Shown: positions 25,726 to 34,686, counted from the stretch's first letter. The stretch: DNA of 64,000 nucleotides from CAZKWG01 sp964615375 (GCA_964615375.1 CAZTOW010000019.1:86302-150301); one strand, 5' to 3'. The notes: generated from the sequence alone by a model not told the origin. Numbers and translations: made by a program.

Positions 25726-26585
25726 GTTCCGGCCGAGCGGGAGGCGGAGGCGCCGCCCAGCAGGCTGACGAGCTGGTCTCCCTCCACGTCCAGGTCCATC
25801 AGCAGCCGCAGGCTCAGCGCGCCCTGCTCCGCCAGCATGGGCAGGCCGGTCTGCGTGCGCAGGCCCCGCTCCGCGGCGCGCTGCAAGGTCGGCGAGCTCC
25901 GGTGGTAGTTGATGTCGCAGAAGATCGCGTGGTCGGGCAGCGCGTCCACCGGGAGCTGGTCCACCACGTTGTCCGGGCCGGGCGTGGTCGCGTCGATGAC
26001 CAGGTCGGCGCGGCTGGCGACGCTCTGGAAGCTGCCCACGCTCAGCGGCAGCGGGATGGCGGTCACGCCGCGGGCCCGCAGGTCGGCGGCCAGCCGCTCC
26101 GCCCGGGAGAAGGTGCGGTTCAGGATGGCGAAGCGCACGAAGCCGTCGCTGACCAGGGCGTCGGCGATGGCCCGCGCCGAGCCGCCCGCGCCCAGCAGGA
26201 CCGCCGAGCTGCCCACGTCCGGCCCGAAGGCCTTGTGGAGCGCGATGACGAAGCCGATCCCGTCGGTGTTGTCACCCACCAGCCGCCCGCCGCGCCAGGC
26301 CGCCACGTTCACCGCCCCCGCGCGCTGCGCCACGGGGGTCAGCTCGTCCATCAGCTCCAGCGCCGCCTCCTTGTGCGGGCAGGTCAGGTGGACGCCGGAG
26401 ATCTGGCGGGTCCGCACCGCGCCCAGCGCCGCCGGGAGCTCGCTGGAGCGCACCTCCACGGCGTCATAGGTCGCGTTCAGGCCCTCGCGCTGAAACAGCG
26501 CGTTGTACATGGAGGGCGAGCGCGACTGGCGCACGGGGTCGCCGAAGATCGCGAGGCGCAGGGGCTGGTCGGGAGTGGCCGTCAT
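25722..26585 (-). CDS. aroE: Shikimate dehydrogenase
   Basis: 287 residues; ATG at 26585 follows GAGGGGG by 7 bases on the reverse strand. Substrate-binding S-R-S-P-S-M-Y-N and the N-T-D-G-x-G motif (D-N-T-D-G-I-G-F) are present, as are the catalytic Lys in L-T-C-P-H-K-E and the NADP loop G-A-G-G-S-A-R-A-I. A glycine-rich N-R-T-x-x-x-A-x-x-L region follows. It reduces 3-dehydroshikimate on the way to chorismate. Placed first in the men operon, it links chorismate supply to menaquinone synthesis. A quinate/shikimate variant cannot be excluded. Confidence 0.9.
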   Translation of the reverse strand: MTATPDQPLRLAIFGDPVRQSRSPSMYNALFQREGLNATYDAVEVRSSELPAALGAVRTRQISGVHLTCPHKEAALELMDELTPVAQRAGAVNVAAWRGGRLVGDNTDGIGFVIALHKAFGPDVGSSAVLLGAGGSARAIADALVSDGFVRFAILNRTFSRAERLAADLRARGVTAIPLPLSVGSFQSVASRADLVIDATTPGPDNVVDQLPVDALPDHAIFCDINYHRSSPTLQRAAERGLRTQTGLPMLAEQGALSLRLLMDLDVEGDQLVSLLGGASASRSAGT

Positions 26586-26634
26586 CGGGGGACCCCCTCT
26601 ATCCCGATTCCGCGTGCGCGCTAAGCCACCCCGC

Positions 26635-28554
26635 TCACGAACAGCTGCCCGAGCTCCCCGAGCAGGTGAAGCTGGCGGAGCTCCCGTAGGCGTTGGTGTA
26701 GACGCGGGCGTAGCCCAGGACCACGTCGTAGCTGCTGTTGTCCTCGTCGCCGGTGCCAAAGTCGCAGGACTTCGCCGTGATCGAGCCCGTGTAGGTGATG
26801 TAGACCCCGCCCCCGTAGCTGCCCGAGCCGTTGGCCCAGACCCCGCCGCCGCCCGAGCAGTCCATCGAGAGCGCGCCCCAGTACCCGTAGATCCCGCCCC
26901 CGTAGGTCGCGGTGTTGTCGTAGATGGAGGTGTCGGTGAACGAGGCGGAGTTGTAGTTCGTGTAGACCCCACCGCCGTAGGAGGCCGAGTTCCCCGAGAT
27001 CTCGGAGTTCTCCACCTCCAGGCCGGAGTAGTAGACCCACAGCGCCCCGCCCTGGGAGCCGCTGTTCCCCGTGAAGCTGCTGTCGTAGACGGTCAGGTAG
27101 GTGCCGGTCGTGTAGCTGCCGGTGCCGGCGTAGACCGCGCCGCCGTAGGAGCCGGCCTCGTTGGCGTCGAAGGTGCTGCTCTCGATGGAGATCACCGTGT
27201 CCAGGCCGGAGATCGCGCCCCCCTCGCTCTTCGAGGTGTTCTCGCTGAAGCTGCTACCGGTGACGGTCAGCGTCCCGTCGCTGATGTAGATGGCCCCGCC
27301 CTGATCGGTGGCCTGGTTGCCCTTCAGCACGCAGTCCTCGACCAGCAGCGTGGGCTCGCTGTCCTTGCTGTAGATGGCCCCGCCCGACTCCCCGTAGCCG
27401 TCGGCGAGGGTGAGCTCGGAGAGGCTCACCGTGCTCTTGTCGGCGTTGATGACCAGCACGTTGTCCGCGCCGCCCCCGGAGAGCACCGTGTCCTCCGCCC
27501 CGTAGCGGCCCACGAGGCTCAGCTCGCTGGACCGGACATGGAGGGAGACGTACCAGGTCCCCGGGCAGACGTAGAGGGTGCCCGAGGAGGTGAGCGAGTA
27601 GCTGACGGGGGCGCCGTCGGTGCCGGCCCCCAGGATAGTGCTGAGATCGGTCTCCGAGCCCGAGCTGGCGACGAAGCGCGCCCCGGTCTCCGAGCCGTCG
27701 CAGTCGTCGTCCACGCCGTCGCAGGCGGTCTCCGTGGCGTCCGGGTTGATCGCGGCGTCGGCGTCGTCGCAGTCGCTGTCGTCCAGGATCCACCGCGACG
27801 AGCTCTCGCAGCGCCCCTCGGACACGCTCGGGTCGCCGAAGCCGTCGGCGTCGCCGTCGTAGTAGTAGGTGGAGGTGCCCTCCGGGTCGTCGTCCACCTC
27901 GCCGTCGCAGTCGTTGTCCAGCTCGTCGCAGCGCTCCGCCGCGCCAGGGTTGATCTCCCCGTTGGCGTCGTCGCAGTCGTCGGAGTTGCTCACGAAGCCC
28001 GTGGGCGCCTCGCAGGCGCGGGCCGGGGTCTCCGGGTCGCCGAAGCCGTCGTCGTCCACGTCCGCGAAGTAGAGGGACTCGTCCAGGTCCTCGTCCGTGC
28101 GGTCGTCGCAGTCGTTGTCGGCCCCGTCGCAGATCTCCTCGGCCCCGGGGTACACGAAGGGGTCGTCGTCGTCGCAGTCCCCGCCCTGGGCCACGGCGCC
28201 CTCGGGCTCCTCGCAGGCCAGCTCGCCGTCCCCCTCGCCCCAGCCGTCGCGGTCGTCGTCCACGTACCAGCGCTCGCCGTCGGCGGCGCCCTCGTCCGTC
28301 TCGCCGTCGCAGTCCTCGTCGCGCCCGTCGCAGGTCTCCGCCGCGCCGGGGAAGACGCCGGGGTCCTCGTCGTCGCAGTCGTCCTCGGCGTAGCCGTCCC
28401 CGTCGAGGTCCTGGCCTTCTCCCTCGCCTTCGCCCTCTCCCTCGCCTTCGCCCTCCCCTTCGCCCTCGCCGGAGTCTCCGGGGGGAGCGCTCTCTTTCTC
28501 CTCAGGGGCGGGGCAGGCGGTGAGCAGGAGCAGGACCAGCAGCTTCGTTCGCAT
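26635..28554 (-). CDS. MopE-repeat / beta-helix surface lipoprotein (639 aa)
   Basis: The lipoprotein signal MRTKLLVLLLLTAC is followed by a (G-E)n linker (about 28-46, encoded by a ccctcg/ccttcg tract near 28415-28475). Four or five MopE-type units follow up to about residue 255, each with D-x-D-G-D-G and C-D-G-x-D-x-D-C-D-G metal-binding Asp clusters. The remaining 380 residues form a right-handed beta-helix with Pmp-like repeats (G-G-A-I-Y, G-G-G-V-Y, S-S-F-x-x-N). This architecture, known from secreted copper- or calcium-binding surface proteins, suggests an exposed adhesin or metal-binding coat protein. It lies 49 bases upstream of aroE. Confidence 0.85.
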   Translation of the reverse strand: MRTKLLVLLLLTACPAPEEKESAPPGDSGEGEGEGEGEGEGEGEGEGQDLDGDGYAEDDCDDEDPGVFPGAAETCDGRDEDCDGETDEGAADGERWYVDDDRDGWGEGDGELACEEPEGAVAQGGDCDDDDPFVYPGAEEICDGADNDCDDRTDEDLDESLYFADVDDDGFGDPETPARACEAPTGFVSNSDDCDDANGEINPGAAERCDELDNDCDGEVDDDPEGTSTYYYDGDADGFGDPSVSEGRCESSSRWILDDSDCDDADAAINPDATETACDGVDDDCDGSETGARFVASSGSETDLSTILGAGTDGAPVSYSLTSSGTLYVCPGTWYVSLHVRSSELSLVGRYGAEDTVLSGGGADNVLVINADKSTVSLSELTLADGYGESGGAIYSKDSEPTLLVEDCVLKGNQATDQGGAIYISDGTLTVTGSSFSENTSKSEGGAISGLDTVISIESSTFDANEAGSYGGAVYAGTGSYTTGTYLTVYDSSFTGNSGSQGGALWVYYSGLEVENSEISGNSASYGGGVYTNYNSASFTDTSIYDNTATYGGGIYGYWGALSMDCSGGGGVWANGSGSYGGGVYITYTGSITAKSCDFGTGDEDNSSYDVVLGYARVYTNAYGSSASFTCSGSSGSCS

Positions 28555-28557
28555 GTG

Positions 28558-28579
28558 GACTCCGGGATACGTCGGAGTC
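28558..28579 (-). promoter_or_regulatory. Hairpin covering the ribosome-binding site of the MopE/beta-helix gene
   Basis: GACTCCG and CGGAGTC form a perfect 7-bp stem with an 8-base loop, lying between the stop of the ketopantoate-reductase-like gene and ATG 28554. On the transcribed strand the GGAG that would serve as Shine-Dalgarno sits in the stem, so folding could hide it. No U-run follows, which argues against a terminator. Confidence 0.4.
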
Positions 28580-28583
28580 TAAC

Positions 28584-29531
28584 TCAAGTCCGGGGCAGCC
28601 GCCGGGCGAGCTCGCTGAGCGCCTCGACCGGCATCCCCAGCTCCCGCCCGCGGTGGATCCAGCTCGCCAGCATGGCGCGGGTCTGGTCGCCGACCTTGGT
28701 GAAGTGGACGCGCAGGAAGGTCTCGAAGGGGATGGGCGCGACCCGGGCCGCCAGGCGCAGGCCGAGCGAGAGCAGGCGGCGGCGGGCCAGGAGCTGCACG
28801 GGCCAGACGGGGATGCCGAAGATCGCGCCGGAGATGCCCAGGATCTCGCGGGCGGCGGCGGCGCTGACGCGGGAGATGGGGTCCCGGCGCCAGGGGGTGA
28901 AGCCCCAGCCGACCACCTCCAGCCCGGCCACGCAGCTGATCAGGATCGCGCTGCCCAGCGCCCCGTCCCGGGCGGCGTCCGCGCTGCGATCGGCGGGGAG
29001 CCCGCCCCGCTTCAGCAGATCGAGGATGGTGTCCACCGCCGCCTCCGGGCCGCTGAAGCGGCTCTTCACCACAGGCGGGAACCAGAAGCCCGTGCCCTGG
29101 GGGCCCTGCTGGCCGGGCAGCGGGGCGGGCCAGGCGGAGAAGCCGATGAGCCCGGTCACCAGCCGCCCCTCGGGGAGCTTCGCGCGGAGGAGGGCCTGGT
29201 CATCCACCCTGGGTTGCAGGCTCACCACGATCGCGTCGGGCACGGCGCGCAGCAGCTCGTCCAGCCAGGGTCCGTCCAGCGCGGTGGACGAGACGCAGAG
29301 CCAGACCTGATCCCAGCGGGAGAGGGCGGCCTCCACCGGGGCGTCCAGGACCGTGGACGGGATCCAGTCCCAGCCCTCCTCGTGGGTGGGCTCCAGGTGG
29401 AAGCCGGCGCGGGCCTCACGGGCGTAGCGGGGCTTGACCAGCACGCCCACCTCGGCGCCAGCGGCATGCAGGTGGGCGCCGTAGACCTGGCCCACGGCCC
29501 CCGCGCCGACGATGAGGACGCGGGCGCTCAC
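28584..29531 (-). CDS. Ketopantoate reductase-like NAD(P)-binding protein
   Basis: GTG at 29531 overlaps the pheT stop (GTGA), giving 315 residues. The N-terminus is a Rossmann fold with V-L-I-V-G-A-G-A-V-G-Q-V-Y-G-A-H-L, the ApbA/PanE signature. The middle holds a short A-I-V-V-S-L-Q-P-R-V-D-D loop in place of the usual N-G dinucleotide. The C-terminal helical domain is poorly conserved and Arg-rich. Because key substrate residues of PanE are not obvious, I leave the symbol blank; it may reduce another 2-oxo acid. Its coupling to pheT is probably only organisational. Confidence 0.7.
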   Translation of the reverse strand: MSARVLIVGAGAVGQVYGAHLHAAGAEVGVLVKPRYAREARAGFHLEPTHEEGWDWIPSTVLDAPVEAALSRWDQVWLCVSSTALDGPWLDELLRAVPDAIVVSLQPRVDDQALLRAKLPEGRLVTGLIGFSAWPAPLPGQQGPQGTGFWFPPVVKSRFSGPEAAVDTILDLLKRGGLPADRSADAARDGALGSAILISCVAGLEVVGWGFTPWRRDPISRVSAAAAREILGISGAIFGIPVWPVQLLARRRLLSLGLRLAARVAPIPFETFLRVHFTKVGDQTRAMLASWIHRGRELGMPVEALSELARRLPRT

Positions 29532-31624
29532 GCCCGAAGCCGGACGCCCTCGGCGCCCAGCGCTGCCACGACCGCGTCGATGAGCCCGCTGAGCGCGGCG
29601 TTGATCTCCTCGGCCGTGCGCGCCGGGGCCCGCTGGTCGAGGCGCAGGGCGAAGGTCACGGTCCGCACGGGCGCGCCGCCCTCCTCGTGGTGGAAGACGT
29701 CCGTCATCTTCACCGTCCGCAGCCAGTCCGGCCCGTGCGCCACCAGCGTCTCCGAGACGCGGCGCGCGGAGAAGCCGTGGGGCAGCGTGAACGCGAGGCT
29801 GCGGTCGATGGGCTGGAGGGGCGAGGGCTCGACGTAGCTGCCCCGGCGGCCCGGAGCCAGCAGCGCGTCGGCCGAGATCTCCAGGTAGCAGGGGCGCTCG
29901 CGCTTGACGCCGAAGGCCCTCAGCACCGCCGGGTGGACCTCGCCCAGCAGGCCGACGACCTGATCCCCGAGCAGCACGGCGCCGCGTCGGCCGGGATGCA
30001 GAAGAGAGGAGTGCAGGAGGGTGGCCAGAGGTGCCCCCTCCTCGAGCTCGCCCACGCGCAGCGGGAGCCCGAGGGCGAGGCCGATCTCCTCCACCAGCCC
30101 CTTGAGCGTCCAGATGTCCGCCGGGCGAGGCCGGCTGTCCCAGCCCCGCGCCCGATCCACGCCCCAGACCGTGGCCCAGAGCAGGCGGCGCTCCGTGTTG
30201 ACGCCGTTGGGGGCCGCCGGGTCGGGGTGGAAGGTGCGGGTCCACTCGAAGATCCGCCCGTCCTCCACCTTGCGGCGCAGGTTCGAGGCCGCGGCGTCCA
30301 CCGCCTGGAGCAGCGCGTTGTTCTTCAGCAGCCCGCTGGCCCGGTCGAGCGCGTTGGTGGTCTCGACGTGAGCCCAGAGCGGGTGCCCCTCGGGGAGCCC
30401 CAGCTTCTCGAAGGTGGATCGCCCGTAGAAGCCGTCGGTGATGACCTCGTAGAAGCCCGCGCCGACCAGCACCTCGGAGGCGCTCGCCTCGATCTGCTCG
30501 GAGGGGGAGGGGAGGGCGCCCAGCGCGACGGGGGGCAGGGAGATGGGGGTGTTGTTGTAGCCGATGGACCTGGCTAGCTCTTCTAGTATATCGGCGACGA
30601 ACTCCACGTCCCAGATCCGCCAGGAGGGGATCCGCACCAGCAGCTCGTCCCCGCGCACCTCGACCCCGAAGCCGTAGCGGCGCAGGCGGCCGGCGGCCTC
30701 GTCCGCGCTGAGGTCGATCTCCAGGCTCTGCCGGATGGTCTCCGGGGTGAGCGCGAGGCCCTGGTCTGGGGCCTTCCAGTCGCCCGCCAGCGCGCTGAGG
30801 CCCACGCGACGCCAGCTCCCGGTGCCCTCCAGCAGCCCGACCACGCGCCCGGCGCCCACCAGCGGCAGCTCCGGGTCGGCCCCGCGCTCGAAGCGGGCGG
30901 AGGCGTCGGTGTGGACGTTCAGGGCGCGGCTGGCCTTGCGCACGGCGACGGGGTCGAAGGTGGCGCTCTCCAGGAGGATGCGCCGGCTGTCGGCCGTGGT
31001 CTTGCTGTCCTCGCAGCCGATCACCCCGGCCACGGCCAGGATCTTCTCGTCGTCGGCGATGACCAGCGCGCCCTCGGGGAGCTCGCGCGGCTCGGGCTGG
31101 AAGAGCAGCCAGGCCCGCTCGCCCGCCCGGCTCTGCCGCACGACCACCGCGCCCTTGATCTTGTCGGCGTCGAAGGCATGCGTGGGCTGCCCCAGCTCCA
31201 GGTTGGAGAGGTTGGTGGCGTCCACGGGCGCCGACAGGCTGTGGATGCCCGCCGCCTCCAGGGTCGCCAGGTCCGCCGCCTCCAGCGGGCGCGGCTCGCC
31301 CACGCGCTCCAGCAGGGTGGCGCTGTAGCGCAGGCAGAGCGGGGTCTCGATCCGCACCTCCACCGGGCCGGCGCCGACCAGCAGCGGCGCGACCGCGGGC
31401 AGGCTCAGCTCCCCGCCCGTCCGCCCCGTGATCTCCCGGGCCACCCCGGCGTAGCAGTGGTGATCGCCGCGGTTCGCCAGCAGCTCCAGCGTGAACACCG
31501 GCCCCTGGGCCGTGCGCTCCAGGCGCTTGACCTCCAGCCCCAGATCGTCCAGCAGCAGCCGCAGCGCGCCCAGATCCTCGGGCAGGCTCGTGTAGCGCTT
31601 CAGGATCTCGACCGCGATCCTCAT
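29528..31624 (-). CDS. pheT: Phenylalanyl-tRNA synthetase beta subunit, lacking the tRNA-binding OB domain
   Basis: 698 residues, against about 800 usual. ATG at 31624 overlaps the pheS stop. The N-terminal D-D-L-G-L-E-V-K-R-L-E runs straight into F-T-L-E-L-L-A-N-R-G-D-H-H-C-Y-A-G-V-A-R-E, so the roughly 110-residue EMAPII/OB-fold tRNA-binding insertion is absent while both flanks are intact. The editing-site B3/4 region, the B5 domain (A-A-G-R-L-R-R-Y-G-F), the core domain and the C-terminal FDX-ACB anticodon-binding domain (about 605-698) are all present. With the alpha subunit it charges tRNA-Phe. Confidence 0.93.
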   Translation of the reverse strand: MRIAVEILKRYTSLPEDLGALRLLLDDLGLEVKRLERTAQGPVFTLELLANRGDHHCYAGVAREITGRTGGELSLPAVAPLLVGAGPVEVRIETPLCLRYSATLLERVGEPRPLEAADLATLEAAGIHSLSAPVDATNLSNLELGQPTHAFDADKIKGAVVVRQSRAGERAWLLFQPEPRELPEGALVIADDEKILAVAGVIGCEDSKTTADSRRILLESATFDPVAVRKASRALNVHTDASARFERGADPELPLVGAGRVVGLLEGTGSWRRVGLSALAGDWKAPDQGLALTPETIRQSLEIDLSADEAAGRLRRYGFGVEVRGDELLVRIPSWRIWDVEFVADILEELARSIGYNNTPISLPPVALGALPSPSEQIEASASEVLVGAGFYEVITDGFYGRSTFEKLGLPEGHPLWAHVETTNALDRASGLLKNNALLQAVDAAASNLRRKVEDGRIFEWTRTFHPDPAAPNGVNTERRLLWATVWGVDRARGWDSRPRPADIWTLKGLVEEIGLALGLPLRVGELEEGAPLATLLHSSLLHPGRRGAVLLGDQVVGLLGEVHPAVLRAFGVKRERPCYLEISADALLAPGRRGSYVEPSPLQPIDRSLAFTLPHGFSARRVSETLVAHGPDWLRTVKMTDVFHHEEGGAPVRTVTFALRLDQRAPARTAEEINAALSGLIDAVVAALGAEGVRLRA

Positions 31625-32664
31625 CGGCCACCCCCGCGGTGGATGTTGGTGAGCACCTCGAGGTCCGGCTCGTAGAGCCCGCGCACCTTGTTCACGCCGG
31701 CCCACTGGCTGGCCATGCGGGTGGTGCCGAAGCCGAAGGCGAAGCCGCTGACCTCGTTCGGGTCGTATCCGAACTGCATCAACACCTTGGGGTGGACCAT
31801 GCCGGCGCCTAGGATCGTGACCCAGCCCGCGTGGTGACAGGCCTCGCAGCCCGCGCCGTCGCAGACGGTGCAGCTCACGTCTACGCCCACGCTGGGCTCC
31901 GTGTACGGGTAGAACTTGGGCTTGAAGCGCACCCGGCGCTCCTGGCCGAAGAGGGCGCGGGCCACGAAGCTCAGCGTGCCCTTCAGGTGACCGAAGGTCA
32001 CGCCGCGGTCCACCCACAGCCCCTCGAGCTGATGGAACATTGCGAGGTGCGTGGCGTCCACGGCCTCGTTCCGGTACACGCGCCCGGCGCTGGCCACCCG
32101 GATGGGCAAGGAGGGCCGGGCCTCCAGCACCCGCGCCTGCACCGTCGTCGTGTGCGAGCGCAGCAGCAGCCCGCCCGTCACCCAGAAGGTGTCCTGCATG
32201 TCGCGGGCGGGGTGGTGCTCGGGGATGTTGAGCGCGTCGAAGTTGTAGAAGGGGCTCTCCACCTCCGGGCCGTCCACCAGCTCGAAGCCGAGCTGACGCA
32301 GCACGTCGAGGCAGCGGGCGTGGACCTGGCTCACCGGGTGGCGCATCCCGCGGGCCTGGGCGAGGCCGGGCAGGCTGAGATCCTGCCACTCGGCGCGGAG
32401 CTGCGCGTCCAGGGCGCGGGCCTCGATGACGGCGGCGGCGGCGGCGAGCTCGCGCTCGACGGTCTCCTGGGCGGCGTGGATGGCGGCGGCGAAGGCCGGG
32501 CGATCCTCGGGCGGGACGTTTCTCAGCTCAGAGAGGGCGGCCTTGACGGCGCTCTTCTTGCCGGTGTGGACGCGGCGGACCTCCTCGAGGGCGGCCGGGT
32601 CCTGGGCGGCGGCCAGGTCGGCGCGGAAGGCGGCGACGAGGGCGTCCAGATCGGGGCGGGGCAT
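31621..32664 (-). CDS. pheS: Phenylalanyl-tRNA synthetase alpha subunit
   Basis: ATG at 32664 is preferred (GGAG 7 bases upstream); an ATG at 32691 would add nine residues. At 347 residues it is of normal length, with an N-terminal coiled coil (about 1-85) and a class II catalytic core. Motif 2 is near V-A-S-A-G-R-V-Y-R-N-E-A, followed by H-Q-L-E-G-L-W-V-D and a Cys cluster C-T-V-C-D-G-A-G-C-E-A-C that may bind zinc. Motif 3 is G-F-A-F-G-F-G-T-T-R-M-A. First gene of the pheS-pheT-reductase run. Confidence 0.95.
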   Translation of the reverse strand: MPRPDLDALVAAFRADLAAAQDPAALEEVRRVHTGKKSAVKAALSELRNVPPEDRPAFAAAIHAAQETVERELAAAAAVIEARALDAQLRAEWQDLSLPGLAQARGMRHPVSQVHARCLDVLRQLGFELVDGPEVESPFYNFDALNIPEHHPARDMQDTFWVTGGLLLRSHTTTVQARVLEARPSLPIRVASAGRVYRNEAVDATHLAMFHQLEGLWVDRGVTFGHLKGTLSFVARALFGQERRVRFKPKFYPYTEPSVGVDVSCTVCDGAGCEACHHAGWVTILGAGMVHPKVLMQFGYDPNEVSGFAFGFGTTRMASQWAGVNKVRGLYEPDLEVLTNIHRGGGR

Positions 32665-32741
32665 GCGTGCTCCGGGTTGACCGCCGCGCATAACCCGCCC
32701 GCGGCGCGCCCGGGATAGCTTGTCGGGGAAGGGAGGGGACC

Positions 32742-33413
32742 ATGAAGGAGACCGGGAAGGGGCTGTGTCTGGCGTTGTCGATCGCGCTGCTGGCCGGCTG
32801 CGACGGGGGAGAGAAGGACAACACCGGAGAGGACGAGCTGAGCTGCACCGAGACCATCGACGAGCTCTCCATCGAGGAGGATTCGCCGCTGGGCTTCGGC
32901 GGGCGCGCGATCACCACGCTGACCTCGGGCGAGCACGACGCGACGCTCACCTACGCCGACAGCAGCACGAGCGGCATGACGCTGAAGGTCAGCTACGCCG
33001 ATGGCGACATCCGCTATGTGGACCGGGAGCCGCCCACCGACGGCGGCGCCGACTGGGCGGAGATCTGCCAGGACACGGTGGAGGTGGACGTCACGCTCAT
33101 CTTCCGCACGCAGGACGATGCCTTCGACGAGGACTGGGAGACCGCGCTGTACGCCTACGACATCGACGTGGCCTACTTCAACGCGGAGTTCGACCCGCTG
33201 GACATGGTCGGCGGCTTCGACATCACCGCCTTCGTGACGTCCACCGACTACGACGAGCTCACGGCCTTCGCGTCTGGTCAGGTCGATCTGAGCGGGACCA
33301 CCGGGACCCTCGCTGGTCAGGCCTCGGGGAGCGAGGACTGTGAGGAGGGGGACGAGTGCAGCGCCTGGGCCGAGCAGATCGACATCGGCGCCTGGGTCCC
33401 GGTCAGTAATTGA
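32742..33413 (+). CDS. Acidic small lipoprotein (223 aa), unknown function
   Basis: ATG at 32742 follows GGGAGGGG and starts a signal peptide with lipobox L-L-A-G-C. The mature protein is strongly acidic with about five cysteines (L-S-C-T-E-T, I-C-Q-D, D-C-E-E-G-D-E-C-S-A) and alternating strands suggesting a beta-sandwich. It is divergent from pheS. No family recognised. At its end GGTCA and TGACC (33401-33415) could form a small 5-bp hairpin at the stop codon. Confidence 0.75.
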   Translation: MKETGKGLCLALSIALLAGCDGGEKDNTGEDELSCTETIDELSIEEDSPLGFGGRAITTLTSGEHDATLTYADSSTSGMTLKVSYADGDIRYVDREPPTDGGADWAEICQDTVEVDVTLIFRTQDDAFDEDWETALYAYDIDVAYFNAEFDPLDMVGGFDITAFVTSTDYDELTAFASGQVDLSGTTGTLAGQASGSEDCEEGDECSAWAEQIDIGAWVPVSN

Positions 33414-33520
33414 CCGCTTCGGGCGCGGACGGGTTGCCCTCTGGGGCGCCGCGGGTGAAATTGGTCTCCCCCCCGGGGACACCCATCACAGCCCGCAATC
33501 CCAGAAAAACGGAGGAGACC

Positions 33521-33985
33521 ATGTCCACCCGACCCCTGATCGCGCTCACGCTCACGACGCTCGCCGCCTGCAGCTTCAACCCCGTCTCCGGTGACTACAT
33601 GTTCGAGGTGGTCAGCTCCGAGAGCGACTGCCCGGAGACCGACACCGGCGACACCGGCGGAGAGGCGGAGCCCACGCCGGTCCCCGTCAGCGTCAACGAG
33701 GACAAGACCACCATGGTCATCGGCGAGGGCGACGCCGGCCTGAGCTGCACGCTGAGCGGCAAGAGCTTCACCTGCCCGGTGGACCCGATGGAGCTGGACG
33801 GATCGGACTACGGTCTCGACTACCTCGCGACCTACACCTTCGAGAACAGCGGCTCCTGGACGGGCAGCGACAGCTTCGACTACGAGAGCGCCTTCGCGAT
33901 CACCTGCGAGGGCGCGGACTGCGAGACCTACAACCTGCCCACCTGCAGCGGCTCCAGCACGATCGAGGCCACGCTGGTCGAGTAG
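33521..33985 (+). CDS. Small lipoprotein, FNPVSGDY family copy 1
   Basis: ATG at 33521 is set by GGAGGA 6 bases upstream; the frame is open further left but has no site there. It encodes 154 residues: signal L-T-T-L-A-A-C-S, then F-N-P-V-S-G-D-Y, a short T-G-D-T-G-G linker, V-S-V-N-E-D-K-T, and four paired cysteines (S-C-T-L-S-G-K-S-F-T-C, then C-E-G-A-D-C). The ending S-S-T-I-E-A-T-L-V-E matches the next gene. The fold is probably one disulfide-stabilised beta domain; function unknown. Confidence 0.8.
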   Translation: MSTRPLIALTLTTLAACSFNPVSGDYMFEVVSSESDCPETDTGDTGGEAEPTPVPVSVNEDKTTMVIGEGDAGLSCTLSGKSFTCPVDPMELDGSDYGLDYLATYTFENSGSWTGSDSFDYESAFAITCEGADCETYNLPTCSGSSTIEATLVE

Positions 33986-34026
33986 TCCCGACACCGTGTA
34001 ACAGTACGATAACGACGCTTGACACC

Positions 34027-34066
34027 CTCGGGGCGCCGGGTCACTCCTCGGCGCCCTGAGCTTTTC
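34027..34066 (+). terminator. Intrinsic terminator
   Basis: CTCG-GGGCGCCG pairs with CGGCGCCC-TGAG (34027-34038 with 34049-34060; one G-U pair) around a 10-base loop, followed by CTTTTC. The stem is long and GC-rich with a short T run. It sits in the 106-base gap between two paralogous lipoprotein genes, so the second gene probably has its own promoter. Confidence 0.6.
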
Positions 34067-34091
34067 AGGCCTGACTCAACAGGAGATCACC

Positions 34092-34544
34092 ATGACCCGC
34101 GCCCTCGCGCTCGCTTTCTGCCTCGGCTTCATCGCGCTCCCCGCCTGCTTCAGCCCCGTCTCGGGCGAGTACGAGATCACGGCTGTGGAGTCCTCGTCTG
34201 ACTGCCCGGACACCGGCGGTGACACCGGCGGCTCCGACGAGCCCTACACGGCCGACGTGAGCGTCAATGACGACAAGTCCGCGATGACCATCGACGACAT
34301 GGACTGCACGCTGGACGGCAAGAGCTTCACCTGTCCGCTCGACCCCTTCGAGCTCGACATGTCCGACTTCGGCATGGACGCGCTGATCTCGATCACCTTC
34401 GACATCGGCGGCAAGTGGACCAGCTCCAGCAGCTTCGACGTGGAGTCCACGGCGGTCACGGCCTGCGACGGCGCCGACTGCGAGAGCGCTGGCGGCCAGA
34501 ACTGCACGAGCTCCGCCACCTCCGAGGCCACCCTGGTCGAGTAG
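34092..34544 (+). CDS. Small lipoprotein, FNPVSGDY family copy 2
   Basis: 150 residues, with AGGAG upstream of ATG 34092. A tandem paralogue of the previous gene: lipobox-like A-L-P-A-C-F, F-S-P-V-S-G-E-Y, G-G-D-T-G-G linker, V-S-V-N-D-D-K-S, C-T-L-D-G-K-S-F-T-C, C-D-G-A-D-C and the same S-E-A-T-L-V-E end. The pattern of conserved cysteines and diverged loops indicates an old duplication kept under selection. Function unknown. Confidence 0.8.
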   Translation: MTRALALAFCLGFIALPACFSPVSGEYEITAVESSSDCPDTGGDTGGSDEPYTADVSVNDDKSAMTIDDMDCTLDGKSFTCPLDPFELDMSDFGMDALISITFDIGGKWTSSSSFDVESTAVTACDGADCESAGGQNCTSSATSEATLVE

Positions 34545-34620
34545 TCGCGCGCGCCGCGCGCAGCGGGAAGTGGCGGGAGGAGGCTCGGGCTCGAAGGAGG
34601 CAAAACTTGCGCGCACCCCC

Positions 34621-34651
34621 TTGCGCGCTTGCCACCGCTCGTGGGTATAAT
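34621..34651 (+). promoter_or_regulatory. Promoter of the polymorphic toxin gene
   Basis: A perfect TATAAT at 34646-34651 stands out in GC-rich DNA, 35 bases before ATG 34687. The -35 is weak: TTGCGC at 34621-34626 with a long 19-base spacer. A GAGGT near 34679 provides the ribosome site. Confidence 0.55.
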
Positions 34652-34686
34652 CGCGTGGGCTTCTCTATGCCCGGCCGCGAGGTCCC

